A stretch of DNA of 25,424 nucleotides from Trueperaceae bacterium (GTDB taxonomy: Bacteria > Deinococcota > Deinococci > Deinococcales > Trueperaceae), in assembly GCA_024636105.1 (NCBI GenBank), contig JAGXHO010000047.1:1-25424 (forward strand). Direction: 5' to 3'. Positions 7,394 through 15,159 of this stretch are shown here, piece by piece; position 1 is the first letter of the stretch, and the number at the start of each line of letters is the position of its first letter. The translations under genes were made by a program, and so were the position numbers. The notes beneath the pieces are model-generated. The model was not told the DNA's origin. It searched no databases and was given only the letters and a program-made list of their open reading frames with translations.

Positions 7394-7744
7394 TCATCGC
7401 CCGCGCGAGCGCTCGACGTGGCGGCGAGCGGCGTCGCGCACCTTGGGCACGGCCCGGTTGCAGTCGGGCACGTCGCCGTGGCGGGAACGGTGGGCGGCGA
7501 GCAGCGCCGCTTCGTCCGCCTGCGGCACGCGCGAATACGCGCTGCGCCAGTACGCGGCGCGCTCGGCGACGCAGCCGCCCGCCGCGAGGTGCTGGCGCAA
7601 CCGATTGGGCACGTCCACGGCCGATTGGCCGACGTAGATCACGCGCTTGTCGGCGTCCGCGAGCTCGTACACCCCCGGTTGCGGGTCGCGCCCGCGCGGC
7701 GACGGCAACCGGTCGAGCCGGCGCCAGCGCGCCGCGATCGGCAT
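7394..7744 (-). CDS. GIY-YIG nuclease-like small protein
   Basis: 116 residues. The pattern matches the GIY-YIG fold: PGVYEL (GVY at 24-26), VIYVGQS (YVG at 37-39), an arginine-histidine helix NRLRQH at 47-52, a downstream acidic residue E78 in ADEAALLAAH, and a terminal PDCN with N96. These are the positions of the catalytic Tyr, Arg and Glu in this superfamily of single-strand-nicking nucleases. A specific subfamily is not recognised. The ATG lies 7 bases after the era stop codon and its GAGG ribosome site overlaps that stop, so it is expressed with Era. This could mean a nucleic-acid role tied to growth, but the context does not say which substrate. The call is by motif only. Confidence 0.72.
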   Translation of the reverse strand: MPIAARWRRLDRLPSPRGRDPQPGVYELADADKRVIYVGQSAVDVPNRLRQHLAAGGCVAERAAYWRSAYSRVPQADEAALLAAHRSRHGDVPDCNRAVPKVRDAARRHVERSRGR

Positions 7745-7751
7745 CAGCGCC

Positions 7752-8738
7752 TCAGACCTGGAAGCCGAGCTCGCGCAGCGCCTCGCGGTCCTCGCGCCAG
7801 TCGCGCCGGACGACCACTTCGAGCTCCAGGTAGACCTTGGTGTTCAGGAACACCTCGAGTTGCTTGCGCGCGGTCTTGCCGATCTCGCGGATCATCTTTC
7901 CGCCCTTGCCGAGCACGATCGGTCGGTGCCCCATCTTCTCGACCCAGATCTCGGCGATGATCACGAGCGGTTCGTCCTTCCCGGGACGCGGGTCGCGCCA
8001 CTCGGTCGCCTGCACGGCGACCGCGTATGGCAGCTCCTGGCGCAAGTGCACCATCGCCGCCTCCCGGACGATCTCGGACGCCCACTGCTCGCGCGTCTGA
8101 TCGCTGCTGGCGTCGCCCGGGAAGAACCACGGGTTCAAGGGGAGGAGCGCAAGCAGGTCTTCGCGCAGCGCGTAGACCGCCTTCGGGTCCTCGAGGGCCG
8201 AGAGCACCACCTCACGCTCACGCTTGGGGTAGAGGTCGCGGTAGAGCGACAGCGCCTCGTCGGGGTACTTCGCGACGTCGACCTTGTTGCCGACGATCCA
8301 GACGCGGACGTCGGGCCCGAGGCCGTTCAGGAAGCGCGCGACGTCTTTGTCCTCGTCGCCGGGCGGTCGCCGCAGGTCGACGACCCACAGGATGGTCTCG
8401 ACGTCGACGACCGCCTCGCGGACCTCCTGCGTCATCGCCCGGTCGAGCGCGTCGCCGCCCCGGTGGAGGCCGGGGGTGTCGACGAACACGATCTGGCGGT
8501 GCTCGCTCGAGTAGACGCCGCGCACGCCGCGGCGCGTCGTCTGGGGCTTGGAACTGATGGGCGCGACCTTCACGCCCAGCAGCGTGTTGAGCAGCGTCGA
8601 CTTGCCGACGTTCGGCTTGCCCACGATCGCGACGAAGCCCGCGCGCGTCGGCTCGCTGCCGGCGGGTGCGAACGAGAACGGCTCGTCGGCCGTCGGGAGC
8701 ATCGGGATGGGGTCGGGGTGGAGGTGGTCGTCGGACAT
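7752..8738 (-). CDS. era: Ribosome-assembly GTPase Era
   Basis: 328 residues. Era is a GTPase that binds 16S rRNA near its 3' end during 30S maturation. All G motifs are present: G1 GKPNVGKS at 40-47, G2 QTTR at 66-69, G3 DTPG at 87-90, G4 NKVD at 151-154, G5 SALE at 180-183. The C-terminal KH domain has [21 protein letters not shown] with the RNA-binding GKGG loop at 277-280. There is an unusual N-terminal extension of about 30 residues before the GTPase domain, rich in Pro and acidic residues. The start ATG at 8738 has AGAGGA upstream; a small GCCCGG/CCGGGC hairpin (8754-8769) precedes it. The gene lies directly after tRNA-fMet on the same strand. Confidence 0.96.
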   Translation of the reverse strand: MSDDHLHPDPIPMLPTADEPFSFAPAGSEPTRAGFVAIVGKPNVGKSTLLNTLLGVKVAPISSKPQTTRRGVRGVYSSEHRQIVFVDTPGLHRGGDALDRAMTQEVREAVVDVETILWVVDLRRPPGDEDKDVARFLNGLGPDVRVWIVGNKVDVAKYPDEALSLYRDLYPKREREVVLSALEDPKAVYALREDLLALLPLNPWFFPGDASSDQTREQWASEIVREAAMVHLRQELPYAVAVQATEWRDPRPGKDEPLVIIAEIWVEKMGHRPIVLGKGGKMIREIGKTARKQLEVFLNTKVYLELEVVVRRDWREDREALRELGFQV

Positions 8739-8781
8739 CGTGGGGTCCTCTCGGCCCGGGCTTCCGGGCTCCTGAGCAAGG

Positions 8782-8811
8782 CTTCGGGGCCCCCTGACGG
8801 AGGCCCCGAAG
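8782..8811 (-). terminator. Terminator-like hairpin after tRNA-fMet
   Basis: CTTCGGGGCC and its complement pair across a 10-base loop (8782-8791 with 8802-8811). It begins 6 bases after the tRNA 3' end and would separate the tRNA transcript from era. A pyrimidine-rich but not T-run tail follows. Confidence 0.65.
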
Positions 8812-8816
8812 GCGTT

Positions 8817-8893
<77 letters not shown>

Positions 8894-8908
8894 GCGGACG
8901 CAAAAGAA

Positions 8909-8938
8909 ATCGTACACGAGCGGTAGGTGTGGTGTCAA
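8909..8938 (-). promoter_or_regulatory. Strong promoter of tRNA-fMet
   Basis: On the minus strand a perfect -35 TTGACA (8938-8933), an 18-base spacer and -10 TACGAT (8914-8909). Transcription would start near 8902, about ten bases before the tRNA. It is the best sigma-70-type promoter in the window. Confidence 0.85.
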
Positions 8939-8959
8939 GCGTGGGGACGACGCCGCGCC

Positions 8960-10252
8960 TCATCGCCCGAGGACGCCGAGCACCAGGGGCGCCGCCACCG
9001 CGGCTTCGCGCACGTCGACGGCACCGTCCAACGCGGCCAGTGCCTCGTCCACCCCGCGCCCGTCCCGGTGGTGCAGCGTCGCCAGCGCGTCGCCCGCGCG
9101 CACCGCGTCGCCGACCTTGGCGTGCAGCGTCAGGCCCACCCCCAGGTCGATGTCGTCGCGCTTGCTCGCGCGGCCGCCGCCCAGGCGCTGCACCGCGCGG
9201 CCGATCGCCTCGGCGTCGTAGGCGGCCACGACGCCGCTCTCGGGCGCAGACCAGGTGGCCTCGCCGGGGGCGACTTCGAGTCGGTCGAGCGCTGCGACGT
9301 CGCCACCTTGGGCCGCCACCCAGCGTTCGAAGCGGGCGTAGGCGCGACCGTCGTCGAGGGCTTCGGCGACGCTCGTGGCGTCGTGCGGCAGGCCCGTAGC
9401 GTCCAGGACTTCGGCGGCGAGGGCGACGACCAGCGCACGCAGGTCGGTGGGCCCGCCGCCGCGCAGCACCGCGATCGCCTCGCGCACCTCGAGCGCGTTG
9501 CCGACGGCACGTCCAAGCGGCTCCGCCATGCTGGAAAGCACCGCGCGCACGTTGCGGCCGGCGCGCCGACCGATGTCGACCATCGCTTCGGCGAGCGCGC
9601 GGGCGTCCGCCTCGGTCTTCATGAACGCCCCGCTGCCGACCTTGACGTCGAGCACCAGGCTCCGGGCGCCGCCCGCGAGCTTCTTGCTCATGACGCTGCT
9701 CGCGATCAGCGGTAGCGACTCGACCGTGCCGGTGGCGTCGCGGAGCGCGTAGAGCAAGCCGTCGGCCGGGGCCAGGTCCTTCGATTGGCCGGTCACCGCG
9801 ACGCCCACCGCGCGCACCTGCTCCAGGAACGCGCGTTCGTCGAGCGTGGAGCGGAAGCCGGGGATCGCCTCGAGCTTGTCGACCGTGCCGCCGGTGTGGC
9901 CGAGGCCGCGGCCCGACATCTTGGCGACGGTTCCGCCCAGCTCGGCGAGGAGCGGCGCCAGGACCAGCGTGGTCTTGTCGCCGACGCCGCCCGTGGAGTG
10001 CTTGTCGACGGTGTGCGGCAGGTCGGAGAGGTCGAGCACGTCGCCGCTCGCCGCCATCACGGCCGTCAGGTCGGCGGTCTCCTGCGGCATCATGCCGCGC
10101 CAGACGACCGCCATGAGCCAGGCGGCCACCTGGTAGTCGGGGACCTCGCCGCGGACGTAGGCGCCGATGAAGGCCTCTAGGGTGGCGCGATCGTGGGCGC
10201 CGCCGTCGCGTTTGCAGGCGATGACCTCGAGGGCGCGGACGGGGACGGTCAT
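8960..10252 (-). CDS. deoA: Thymidine / pyrimidine-nucleoside phosphorylase
   Basis: 430 residues, normal for the family. It splits thymidine (or uridine) with phosphate to base and (deoxy)ribose-1-phosphate in nucleoside salvage. The phosphate-binding KHSTGGVGD at 84-92 and the family signature [11 protein letters not shown] at 113-123 are intact, followed by the ALRD and SSVMSKKLA substrate segments and the C-terminal alpha/beta domain. Thymidine-only DeoA and broader Pdp cannot be told apart by eye. The ATG has TAGCAT 6 bases upstream (probable leaderless start); murE ends 38 bases before it on the same strand, so partial co-transcription with the dNK-murE pair is possible. Downstream on this strand lies only tRNA-fMet, with its own promoter. 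Confidence 0.94.
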   Translation of the reverse strand: MTVPVRALEVIACKRDGGAHDRATLEAFIGAYVRGEVPDYQVAAWLMAVVWRGMMPQETADLTAVMAASGDVLDLSDLPHTVDKHSTGGVGDKTTLVLAPLLAELGGTVAKMSGRGLGHTGGTVDKLEAIPGFRSTLDERAFLEQVRAVGVAVTGQSKDLAPADGLLYALRDATGTVESLPLIASSVMSKKLAGGARSLVLDVKVGSGAFMKTEADARALAEAMVDIGRRAGRNVRAVLSSMAEPLGRAVGNALEVREAIAVLRGGGPTDLRALVVALAAEVLDATGLPHDATSVAEALDDGRAYARFERWVAAQGGDVAALDRLEVAPGEATWSAPESGVVAAYDAEAIGRAVQRLGGGRASKRDDIDLGVGLTLHAKVGDAVRAGDALATLHHRDGRGVDEALAALDGAVDVREAAVAAPLVLGVLGR

Positions 10253-10258
10253 GGAGCC

Positions 10259-10264
10259 ATGCTA
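10259..10264 (-). promoter_or_regulatory. -10 hexamer TAGCAT, probable leaderless start of deoA
   Basis: Minus-strand TAGCAT ends 6 bases before the deoA ATG. No ribosome site lies in that gap and no clear -35 is seen; the upstream region is the end of murE. Confidence 0.45.
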
Positions 10265-10290
10265 CGCGGCCGAAGCGAACGGCGCGGACT

Positions 10291-11799
10291 TCAGGCGGCG
10301 GCGAGCGCAGCAGCGCGCGCCTCGGCTGCCTCGTCCCAGGGGAGGGCTTCGCGGCCGCGCTCCAGCGTGCGCTCGTGCCCCTTGCCGGCGAGCACGACGA
10401 CGTCGCCCGGCGCCGCTCGGCGCAGCGCCTCGGCGATCGCGGCGCGGCGATCCGGCACCACCACGAAGTCGCGCCCCTCCACGCCGCCGGCGCCCCGAGC
10501 GCCCTCGACCATCCGCGCCAGGATGGCGCTCAGGTCCTCGGTCCGGTGGTCCTCCTCGGTGAAGACCGCCAGGTCGGCGCCGCGCACCGCGGCGGCGCCG
10601 AGCGGCGCACGCTTGCCGGGGTCGCGTTCGCCGGCGGCGCCGAGGACCACGATCCTTCGACCGCCCGAGGCGGGCGTCAGCGCCGCGAGCGCCTTGGCGA
10701 GCGCGTCGGGGGTGTGCGCGAAGTCGACGACGACGCTGCACGGCTCGGTCGCGACCAGCTGCATGCGGCCGGGCACCCCCGGGAAGCTCGCGAGCCGGGG
10801 CAGCGACTGCGCGTAGGGGACGCCGAGCGCCCGTGCGGCGGCCAGCGCCGCCAGCGCGTTCGCGACGTTGAAGTCGCCCACCATCGGGAGCGAGGCGGGG
10901 TGGCGCTCACCCTCGGCCACGACCGTGAACGCGAGACCGGCGGCGCCGGCGATCACGTCCTCGGCGCGGACGTCGGCCTCGGGGTGGCGGCCGTAGGTCG
11001 TCTGCAGCCGGCGCGCGGCGGCTGCGAAATGCGCGTACTCCGGGTCGTCGCGGTTCAGGATCGCGATGCCGGCGCCGGCGACCAACCCCACCTTCGCGGC
11101 GCGGTACGCCGCGTAGCTGCCGTGGTGGTCGAGGTGCTCCGGGCTGAGGTTCGTCCACACCATGAGCGCGTACCGCACGTCGGCGAGGCGCTGGAGCGAG
11201 GCCCCGTGGGAGCTCGACTCGAGCACCGCGACCCGCACGCCGGCGTCGCGCGCCGTGGCCAGGTGCGCCTGGACCTCCGTGGCTTCCGGGGTCGTGAAGT
11301 GCCCCTCCATCGCGTACGGCGCGCGGCCGATCCGGGCTCGGGCCGACGAGAGGAGCGACGCCACCGGGCGCGCGCCGTCGCCCTGGAGCAGGTGGTGCAG
11401 GAGGGTGCTCGTGGTCGTCTTGCCGTCGGTGCCCGTGACGCCGGCGACGGTTAGGTCGGACGATGGATGCCCGTGGAACGCCGCGGCGAGCGCGGACGTC
11501 GCGCGCCGGTCGTCGGCGACGCGGACGTAGGGCACGGGAAGGTCGGCGAAGGCGTCGCGGGTGCCGACGACGCACACGGCACCGCGCGCGACGGCCTCCG
11601 CCGCGAAGTCGTGCCCGTCGACCACGGCCCCGACTCGGGCGACGAACAGGTACCCGGGCCGCACCTGGTCAGCGCGCTGCGCCACGCCGGTGACCGTCGC
11701 GTCGGGCAGACCGTCGGGCACGGCGCCGAGCGCCCCGAGCAGCACCTCGCGCAGCGGAACCTCGCGGCGGTACCCCCCGACGGGCGCGGCGTCCGTCAC
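10291..11799 (-). CDS. murE: UDP-MurNAc-tripeptide synthetase MurE
   Basis: 502 residues, a Mur ligase that adds the third amino acid to UDP-MurNAc-L-Ala-D-Glu in the cytoplasm. P-loop GTDGKTTT at 123-130, ESSSHG near 194-199, the carbamylated-lysine position K236 in AAKVGL, DFAHTPDAL at 359-367 and GAAGERDPGKR at 388-396 are all present. The substrate-specifying loop reads EEDHR at 415-419, where enzymes for meso-diaminopimelate have DNPR. This argues against DAP and fits a lineage using L-ornithine or another diamino acid, but the residue chosen cannot be proved from sequence. The start is GTG at 11799, overlapping the kinase stop as GTGA, so the two are translationally coupled. Confidence 0.94.
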   Translation of the reverse strand: MTDAAPVGGYRREVPLREVLLGALGAVPDGLPDATVTGVAQRADQVRPGYLFVARVGAVVDGHDFAAEAVARGAVCVVGTRDAFADLPVPYVRVADDRRATSALAAAFHGHPSSDLTVAGVTGTDGKTTTSTLLHHLLQGDGARPVASLLSSARARIGRAPYAMEGHFTTPEATEVQAHLATARDAGVRVAVLESSSHGASLQRLADVRYALMVWTNLSPEHLDHHGSYAAYRAAKVGLVAGAGIAILNRDDPEYAHFAAAARRLQTTYGRHPEADVRAEDVIAGAAGLAFTVVAEGERHPASLPMVGDFNVANALAALAAARALGVPYAQSLPRLASFPGVPGRMQLVATEPCSVVVDFAHTPDALAKALAALTPASGGRRIVVLGAAGERDPGKRAPLGAAAVRGADLAVFTEEDHRTEDLSAILARMVEGARGAGGVEGRDFVVVPDRRAAIAEALRRAAPGDVVVLAGKGHERTLERGREALPWDEAAEARAAALAAA

Positions 11800-12419
11800 C
11801 GCACGACCGGGGTCGCGAGGCCGTGGCGCTCCAGGGTCGCGAACACCGACTCCCGGTCGGCCCCGCGGTGCAGGACGTCGAAGCGGTCGGCGTCCACCAC
11901 CACCACGGGCGACAGGTCGTAGCCCTCGAGGAACTCCTCGTAGAGCGCCCCGAGGCGCTCGAGGTAGCCGTCCTCGATGCGCTGCTCGAAGGCCCGACCG
12001 CGTTGCTCGATGTGCCGCCGCAGGGTCGGCAGCGATGCCCGCAGGTACACGAGCAGGTCGGGAGGGCGGAGCGCCCGCTGCACCGCGTCGTACATCGTCT
12101 GGTAGCTCGACCAGTCGCGCGCGTCCATCACGCCGCTCTCGAAGAGCTGCCGCGCGAACACGGCGGCGTCCTCGTACACCGTGCGGTCCTGGATCACCCG
12201 GTCGCCTGGGTTCACCTGGGCCAGGTGTTGGCGCAGGCGTGCGGCCAGGAAGAACATCTGCGAGTGGAACGCGTAGCGCGCCATGTCGCGGTAGAAGTCG
12301 GCCAGGTACGGGTTCTCGTCGACGGCCTCGTACACGGGGTCGAGGAGGAAGCGCTCCGAGAGGAGCTGGGTGAGCGTGGACTTGCCCGCTCCGATGTTGC
12401 CTGCGACGGCGACGTACAT
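11796..12419 (-). CDS. Deoxynucleoside kinase (dAK/dGK type)
   Basis: 207 residues. It phosphorylates deoxyribonucleosides in the salvage pathway. P-loop GNIGAGKST at 7-15, the PVYEAVDENPYLADFY substrate segment at 28-43, the DRTVYED motif at 78-84 (counterpart of the ERS/DR motif) and the arginine-rich LID around RRHIEQRGRAFEQ are typical of the dCK/dGK family. Purine versus pyrimidine preference cannot be fixed; close relatives in Gram-positives act on dAdo or dGuo. ATG 12419 is chosen over 12506 because the P-loop must be near the N-terminus and TAGACT lies 7 bases upstream. Its stop overlaps the murE GTG, an unexpected pairing of salvage and cell wall. Confidence 0.92.
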   Translation of the reverse strand: MYVAVAGNIGAGKSTLTQLLSERFLLDPVYEAVDENPYLADFYRDMARYAFHSQMFFLAARLRQHLAQVNPGDRVIQDRTVYEDAAVFARQLFESGVMDARDWSSYQTMYDAVQRALRPPDLLVYLRASLPTLRRHIEQRGRAFEQRIEDGYLERLGALYEEFLEGYDLSPVVVVDADRFDVLHRGADRESVFATLERHGLATPVVR

Positions 12420-12426
12420 GCCCGGG

Positions 12427-12432
12427 AGTCTA
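12427..12432 (-). promoter_or_regulatory. -10 hexamer TAGACT, probable leaderless start
   Basis: Minus-strand TAGACT ends 7 bases before the deoxynucleoside kinase ATG, with no ribosome site between. No good -35. Confidence 0.5.
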
Positions 12433-12508
12433 CCGCCCGAGCACCGTACGGGCACCGCCGGGACGTGGCTGCGTGGTTTCGCCTCCTCGTGGTTCGCAGG
12501 AGGCATGC

Positions 12509-12514
12509 TATGGT
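12509..12514 (+). promoter_or_regulatory. Possible -10 hexamer TATGGT before the CNNM gene
   Basis: TATGGT ends 11 bases before the ATG at 12526, the same spacing as the TACACT before mfd. A GGAGG at about 12499 is too far upstream to serve the ATG. Confidence 0.35.
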
Positions 12515-12525
12515 CCGCCTAGCTG

Positions 12526-13968
12526 ATGGACGAACAACCTCCGAGTCGACCTCGACGGCGCCTGTCCCCATTCTTCTTCATCCTGCCGGCCGTGCTCTTG
12601 GGCGCGCTCTCCGGCGCGTTCGCGCAGGGCAACGTCGCTTCCGGCGGCATCAGCATCGGCCAGGTGGCGCTGCTCATGGTGCTGCTGGTGCTGTCCGGGT
12701 TCATGTCCGGGTCCGAGACCGCCTTGACCGCCCTCGGCGACTGGAAGCTGCGCCAGATCCGCGAGGAGGGGAGCGATCCCGGCGGGCACTTCGCGCTCCT
12801 CGAGAAGAACCCGACGCGCTTCATCACCACGCTGCTGATCGGCAACAACCTGGTCAACATCGCGGCGACGGCCCTCGTCACCCAGATGAGCATCCAAATC
12901 GCGCGCAACGGCGGCTTCTCCGAGGGTGCCGCGGTGGCGTACGCGACCGGCATCATGACGATTCTGGTGCTGATCTTCGGCGAGATCACGCCGAAGTCGA
13001 TCGCCGTACACCATCCGGTCGGGTTCGCGCGGGTCGTGATCCGGCCCGTGCACGCGCTGTCCGTCGTCTTGTACCCGGTCGGTCGGGCGTTCGCGTGGTT
13101 CACGACGCTGGTGTTGCGGGCCTTCCGGCTCGAGCCTTCGAACGATCCGCTGATCACCGAGAACGAGCTTCGGATGATGCTGCGTTCGGCGGAGGAGTCG
13201 GGCGTGATCGAGGCGACCGAGCAGGAGATGATCAAGGGGGTGATCGACCTCGAGGAGACGGTGGTGCGCGAGGTCATGACCCCCCGCGTCGACGTGATCG
13301 CGATCCCCGAGGATGCCTCGCTGCGCGACCTGCTGACGGCGACGACGGAGCACGGGTACAGCCGGCTGCCGGTCTACGCGGGGTCGATCGACGACGTGCG
13401 CGGCATCGTGTACGCGCGCGACCTGTTGCGGTACTTGGGGGAGAGCTCGGCGCTCGATACGACGCGCGTAGGCGATCTGATGCAGCCGCCGCAGTACGTG
13501 CCGGAGACGAGTTCGGTGTTGGACCTGATGCGCGACATGCGGGTGCGCAAGAACCACATGGCCGTGGTCGTCGACGAGTTCGGAGGCACCGCGGGGTTGG
13601 TGACGCTCGAGGACATCATCGAGGAGATCACGGGCGAGATCTACGACGAGACCGACGAAGACGAGGAGTTGGAGTTCGAGGATCTCGACGACGGCGCCGT
13701 GCGGATCCGCGCGACGGTCCATCTCGAAGAGGTCGAGGAGCGGTACCGCGTCGACTTCGGCGACGAGGGGGAGTACGACACGCTCGCGGGGTTCTTGATC
13801 AGCGAGCTCGGGCGCATCCCGTTGACGGGTGAGGCGCTCACGCATCAGGGCGTTCGGTTCACGGTCGAGGAGGCCGACGAGCGCCGCGTGACGATGGTGC
13901 GGGCCGAGGTGATCGACGTCGCGCCGATCGCCGGCGAGTACGTCGAGCCGCATCCGGCCGATGGCTGA
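12526..13968 (+). CDS. CNNM/CBS-domain membrane protein (CorC/HlyC family)
   Basis: 480 residues in the cytoplasmic membrane. Residues 13-33 are an N-terminal hydrophobic segment ending in AFAQG. The CNNM domain follows: GFMSGSETALTAL near 63-75, LIGNNLVNIAATAL, and GEITPKSIAV, which in the family line the Mg2+/Na+ site. Then EESGVIEATEQEMIKGV and REVMTPRVDV lead into a tandem CBS pair (about 245-365, including DEFGGTAGLVTLEDI) that may bind adenosine nucleotides. An acidic linker (DETDEDEELEFEDLDDG) precedes the C-terminal CorC_HlyC domain. Relatives export Mg2+ or aid Co2+ tolerance; the historical 'hemolysin' name should not be taken literally. It diverges from the kinase gene and converges on alr. 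Confidence 0.92.
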   Translation: MDEQPPSRPRRRLSPFFFILPAVLLGALSGAFAQGNVASGGISIGQVALLMVLLVLSGFMSGSETALTALGDWKLRQIREEGSDPGGHFALLEKNPTRFITTLLIGNNLVNIAATALVTQMSIQIARNGGFSEGAAVAYATGIMTILVLIFGEITPKSIAVHHPVGFARVVIRPVHALSVVLYPVGRAFAWFTTLVLRAFRLEPSNDPLITENELRMMLRSAEESGVIEATEQEMIKGVIDLEETVVREVMTPRVDVIAIPEDASLRDLLTATTEHGYSRLPVYAGSIDDVRGIVYARDLLRYLGESSALDTTRVGDLMQPPQYVPETSSVLDLMRDMRVRKNHMAVVVDEFGGTAGLVTLEDIIEEITGEIYDETDEDEELEFEDLDDGAVRIRATVHLEEVEERYRVDFGDEGEYDTLAGFLISELGRIPLTGEALTHQGVRFTVEEADERRVTMVRAEVIDVAPIAGEYVEPHPADG

Positions 13969-14001
13969 CCGCAGGGATGGTGCGTCGTCCGCGTGGGCGG
14001 C

Positions 14002-15159
14002 TCAGCCGACGTACCGGCGGGCCACGCGCGCCCCCAGGCCCGCCACCAACTCGTAGACGAAGCTCCCCGCAGCTGCGGCCACCGCCGTCGCCGACGGTCC
14101 GGCGCCGCCGACGAAGACCGCTCGGTCGCCCACCGCGACGTCCGCGTCGGGACCGACGTCGAGCATCACCTGATCCATGCAGACGCGCCCGGCGACCCGC
14201 GCCGTGCGGTCGCCGAGGGTCGCGAGACCCTTCGAGGACAGCGAGCGCGGGTAGCCGTCGGCGTACCCGAGGCGCACGGTCGCCACGACGGTCGCGCGCT
14301 CCGCGGTCCACGAGCCGCCGTACCCGATCGGTGTTCCGGCTGGTACACGCTTGACGAAGGTCACCGGGGCGTCGAGCGTCAGGGCCGGCCGGAGCTCCGG
14401 CGCGAGGCCGGCGACGTGGGGCGACGGCGGCTGACCGTAGACCGCGATGCCGGGGCGCACGAGGTCGAACTGGGCGTCCGGGCGCGCGATGATGCCCGCC
14501 GAGTTCGCCAGGTGCGCCAAAGGCGGACGCAGCGAGGATCGCTCGAGCGCCTGCAACACCTCGTGGAACGCGGCGATCTGCGCGTCGGTGGCCGATCCGG
14601 CGAAGGCGGCGTCTGGCTCGTCCGCGGAGGCCAGGTGGCTCCACACGCCCGCGAGGCGGCTCGTGGGCCCGCGGTCGATGGCCGCCGCGAGGTCGACCGC
14701 CCGGATCCGCCCCGCCCCGAGCGCGTCGTTCCGCGCGCCGACCGGCGTGCCCACGCGCCCCATCCCGGTGTCGACCTTGAGGTGCACGCGCGCCGCGCCG
14801 CCGGCGCCGGCGCGCGCGATCGCCTCGAGGTCCTCACGACCGGCGACCGTGAGCGCGACGTCGGCCGCGACGAGCTCGGCAATCCGGGCTCGGACCGGCC
14901 CGAACACGAGCACGTCCTGGGCGATGCCGAGCGCACGGAGATCGAGCGCCTCCTCGGCGGTGGCGACGCCGAAGGCGTCGACGACCGCGGCGAGGGCGGG
15001 CGCCACCCGGGCGACGCCGTGGCCGTAGGCATCGGCCTTGACGGCCGCCATCACGCGCGCACCGGGCGCGAGCCGGGCCCGCAGCGCGGCGACGTTGGCC
15101 CGCAGCGCGCCGAGGTCGACGATCGCGTGCGGCGCGTCGGGCGAAGGGGGGCGGGTCAC
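14002..15159 (-). CDS. alr: Alanine racemase
   Basis: 385 residues, normal length. A PLP enzyme that interconverts L- and D-alanine, supplying D-Ala for peptidoglycan. The PLP lysine is K41 in AAVKADAYGHG; the opposing catalytic tyrosine is Y299 in LGYADGYPR. Also visible are HLKVDTGMGRVG at 126-137, ANSAGII at 218-224, VRPGIAVYG and CMDQVMLDVG. The open frame extends upstream into the permease, but the correct start is GTG 15159: it gives the standard N-terminus (HAIVDLGALRAN) and forms a GTGA overlap with the permease stop. Coupling to an amino-acid importer suggests the racemase handles imported alanine or a related amino acid; this is inference from position. Confidence 0.95.
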   Translation of the reverse strand: MTRPPSPDAPHAIVDLGALRANVAALRARLAPGARVMAAVKADAYGHGVARVAPALAAVVDAFGVATAEEALDLRALGIAQDVLVFGPVRARIAELVAADVALTVAGREDLEAIARAGAGGAARVHLKVDTGMGRVGTPVGARNDALGAGRIRAVDLAAAIDRGPTSRLAGVWSHLASADEPDAAFAGSATDAQIAAFHEVLQALERSSLRPPLAHLANSAGIIARPDAQFDLVRPGIAVYGQPPSPHVAGLAPELRPALTLDAPVTFVKRVPAGTPIGYGGSWTAERATVVATVRLGYADGYPRSLSSKGLATLGDRTARVAGRVCMDQVMLDVGPDADVAVGDRAVFVGGAGPSATAVAAAAGSFVYELVAGLGARVARRYVG

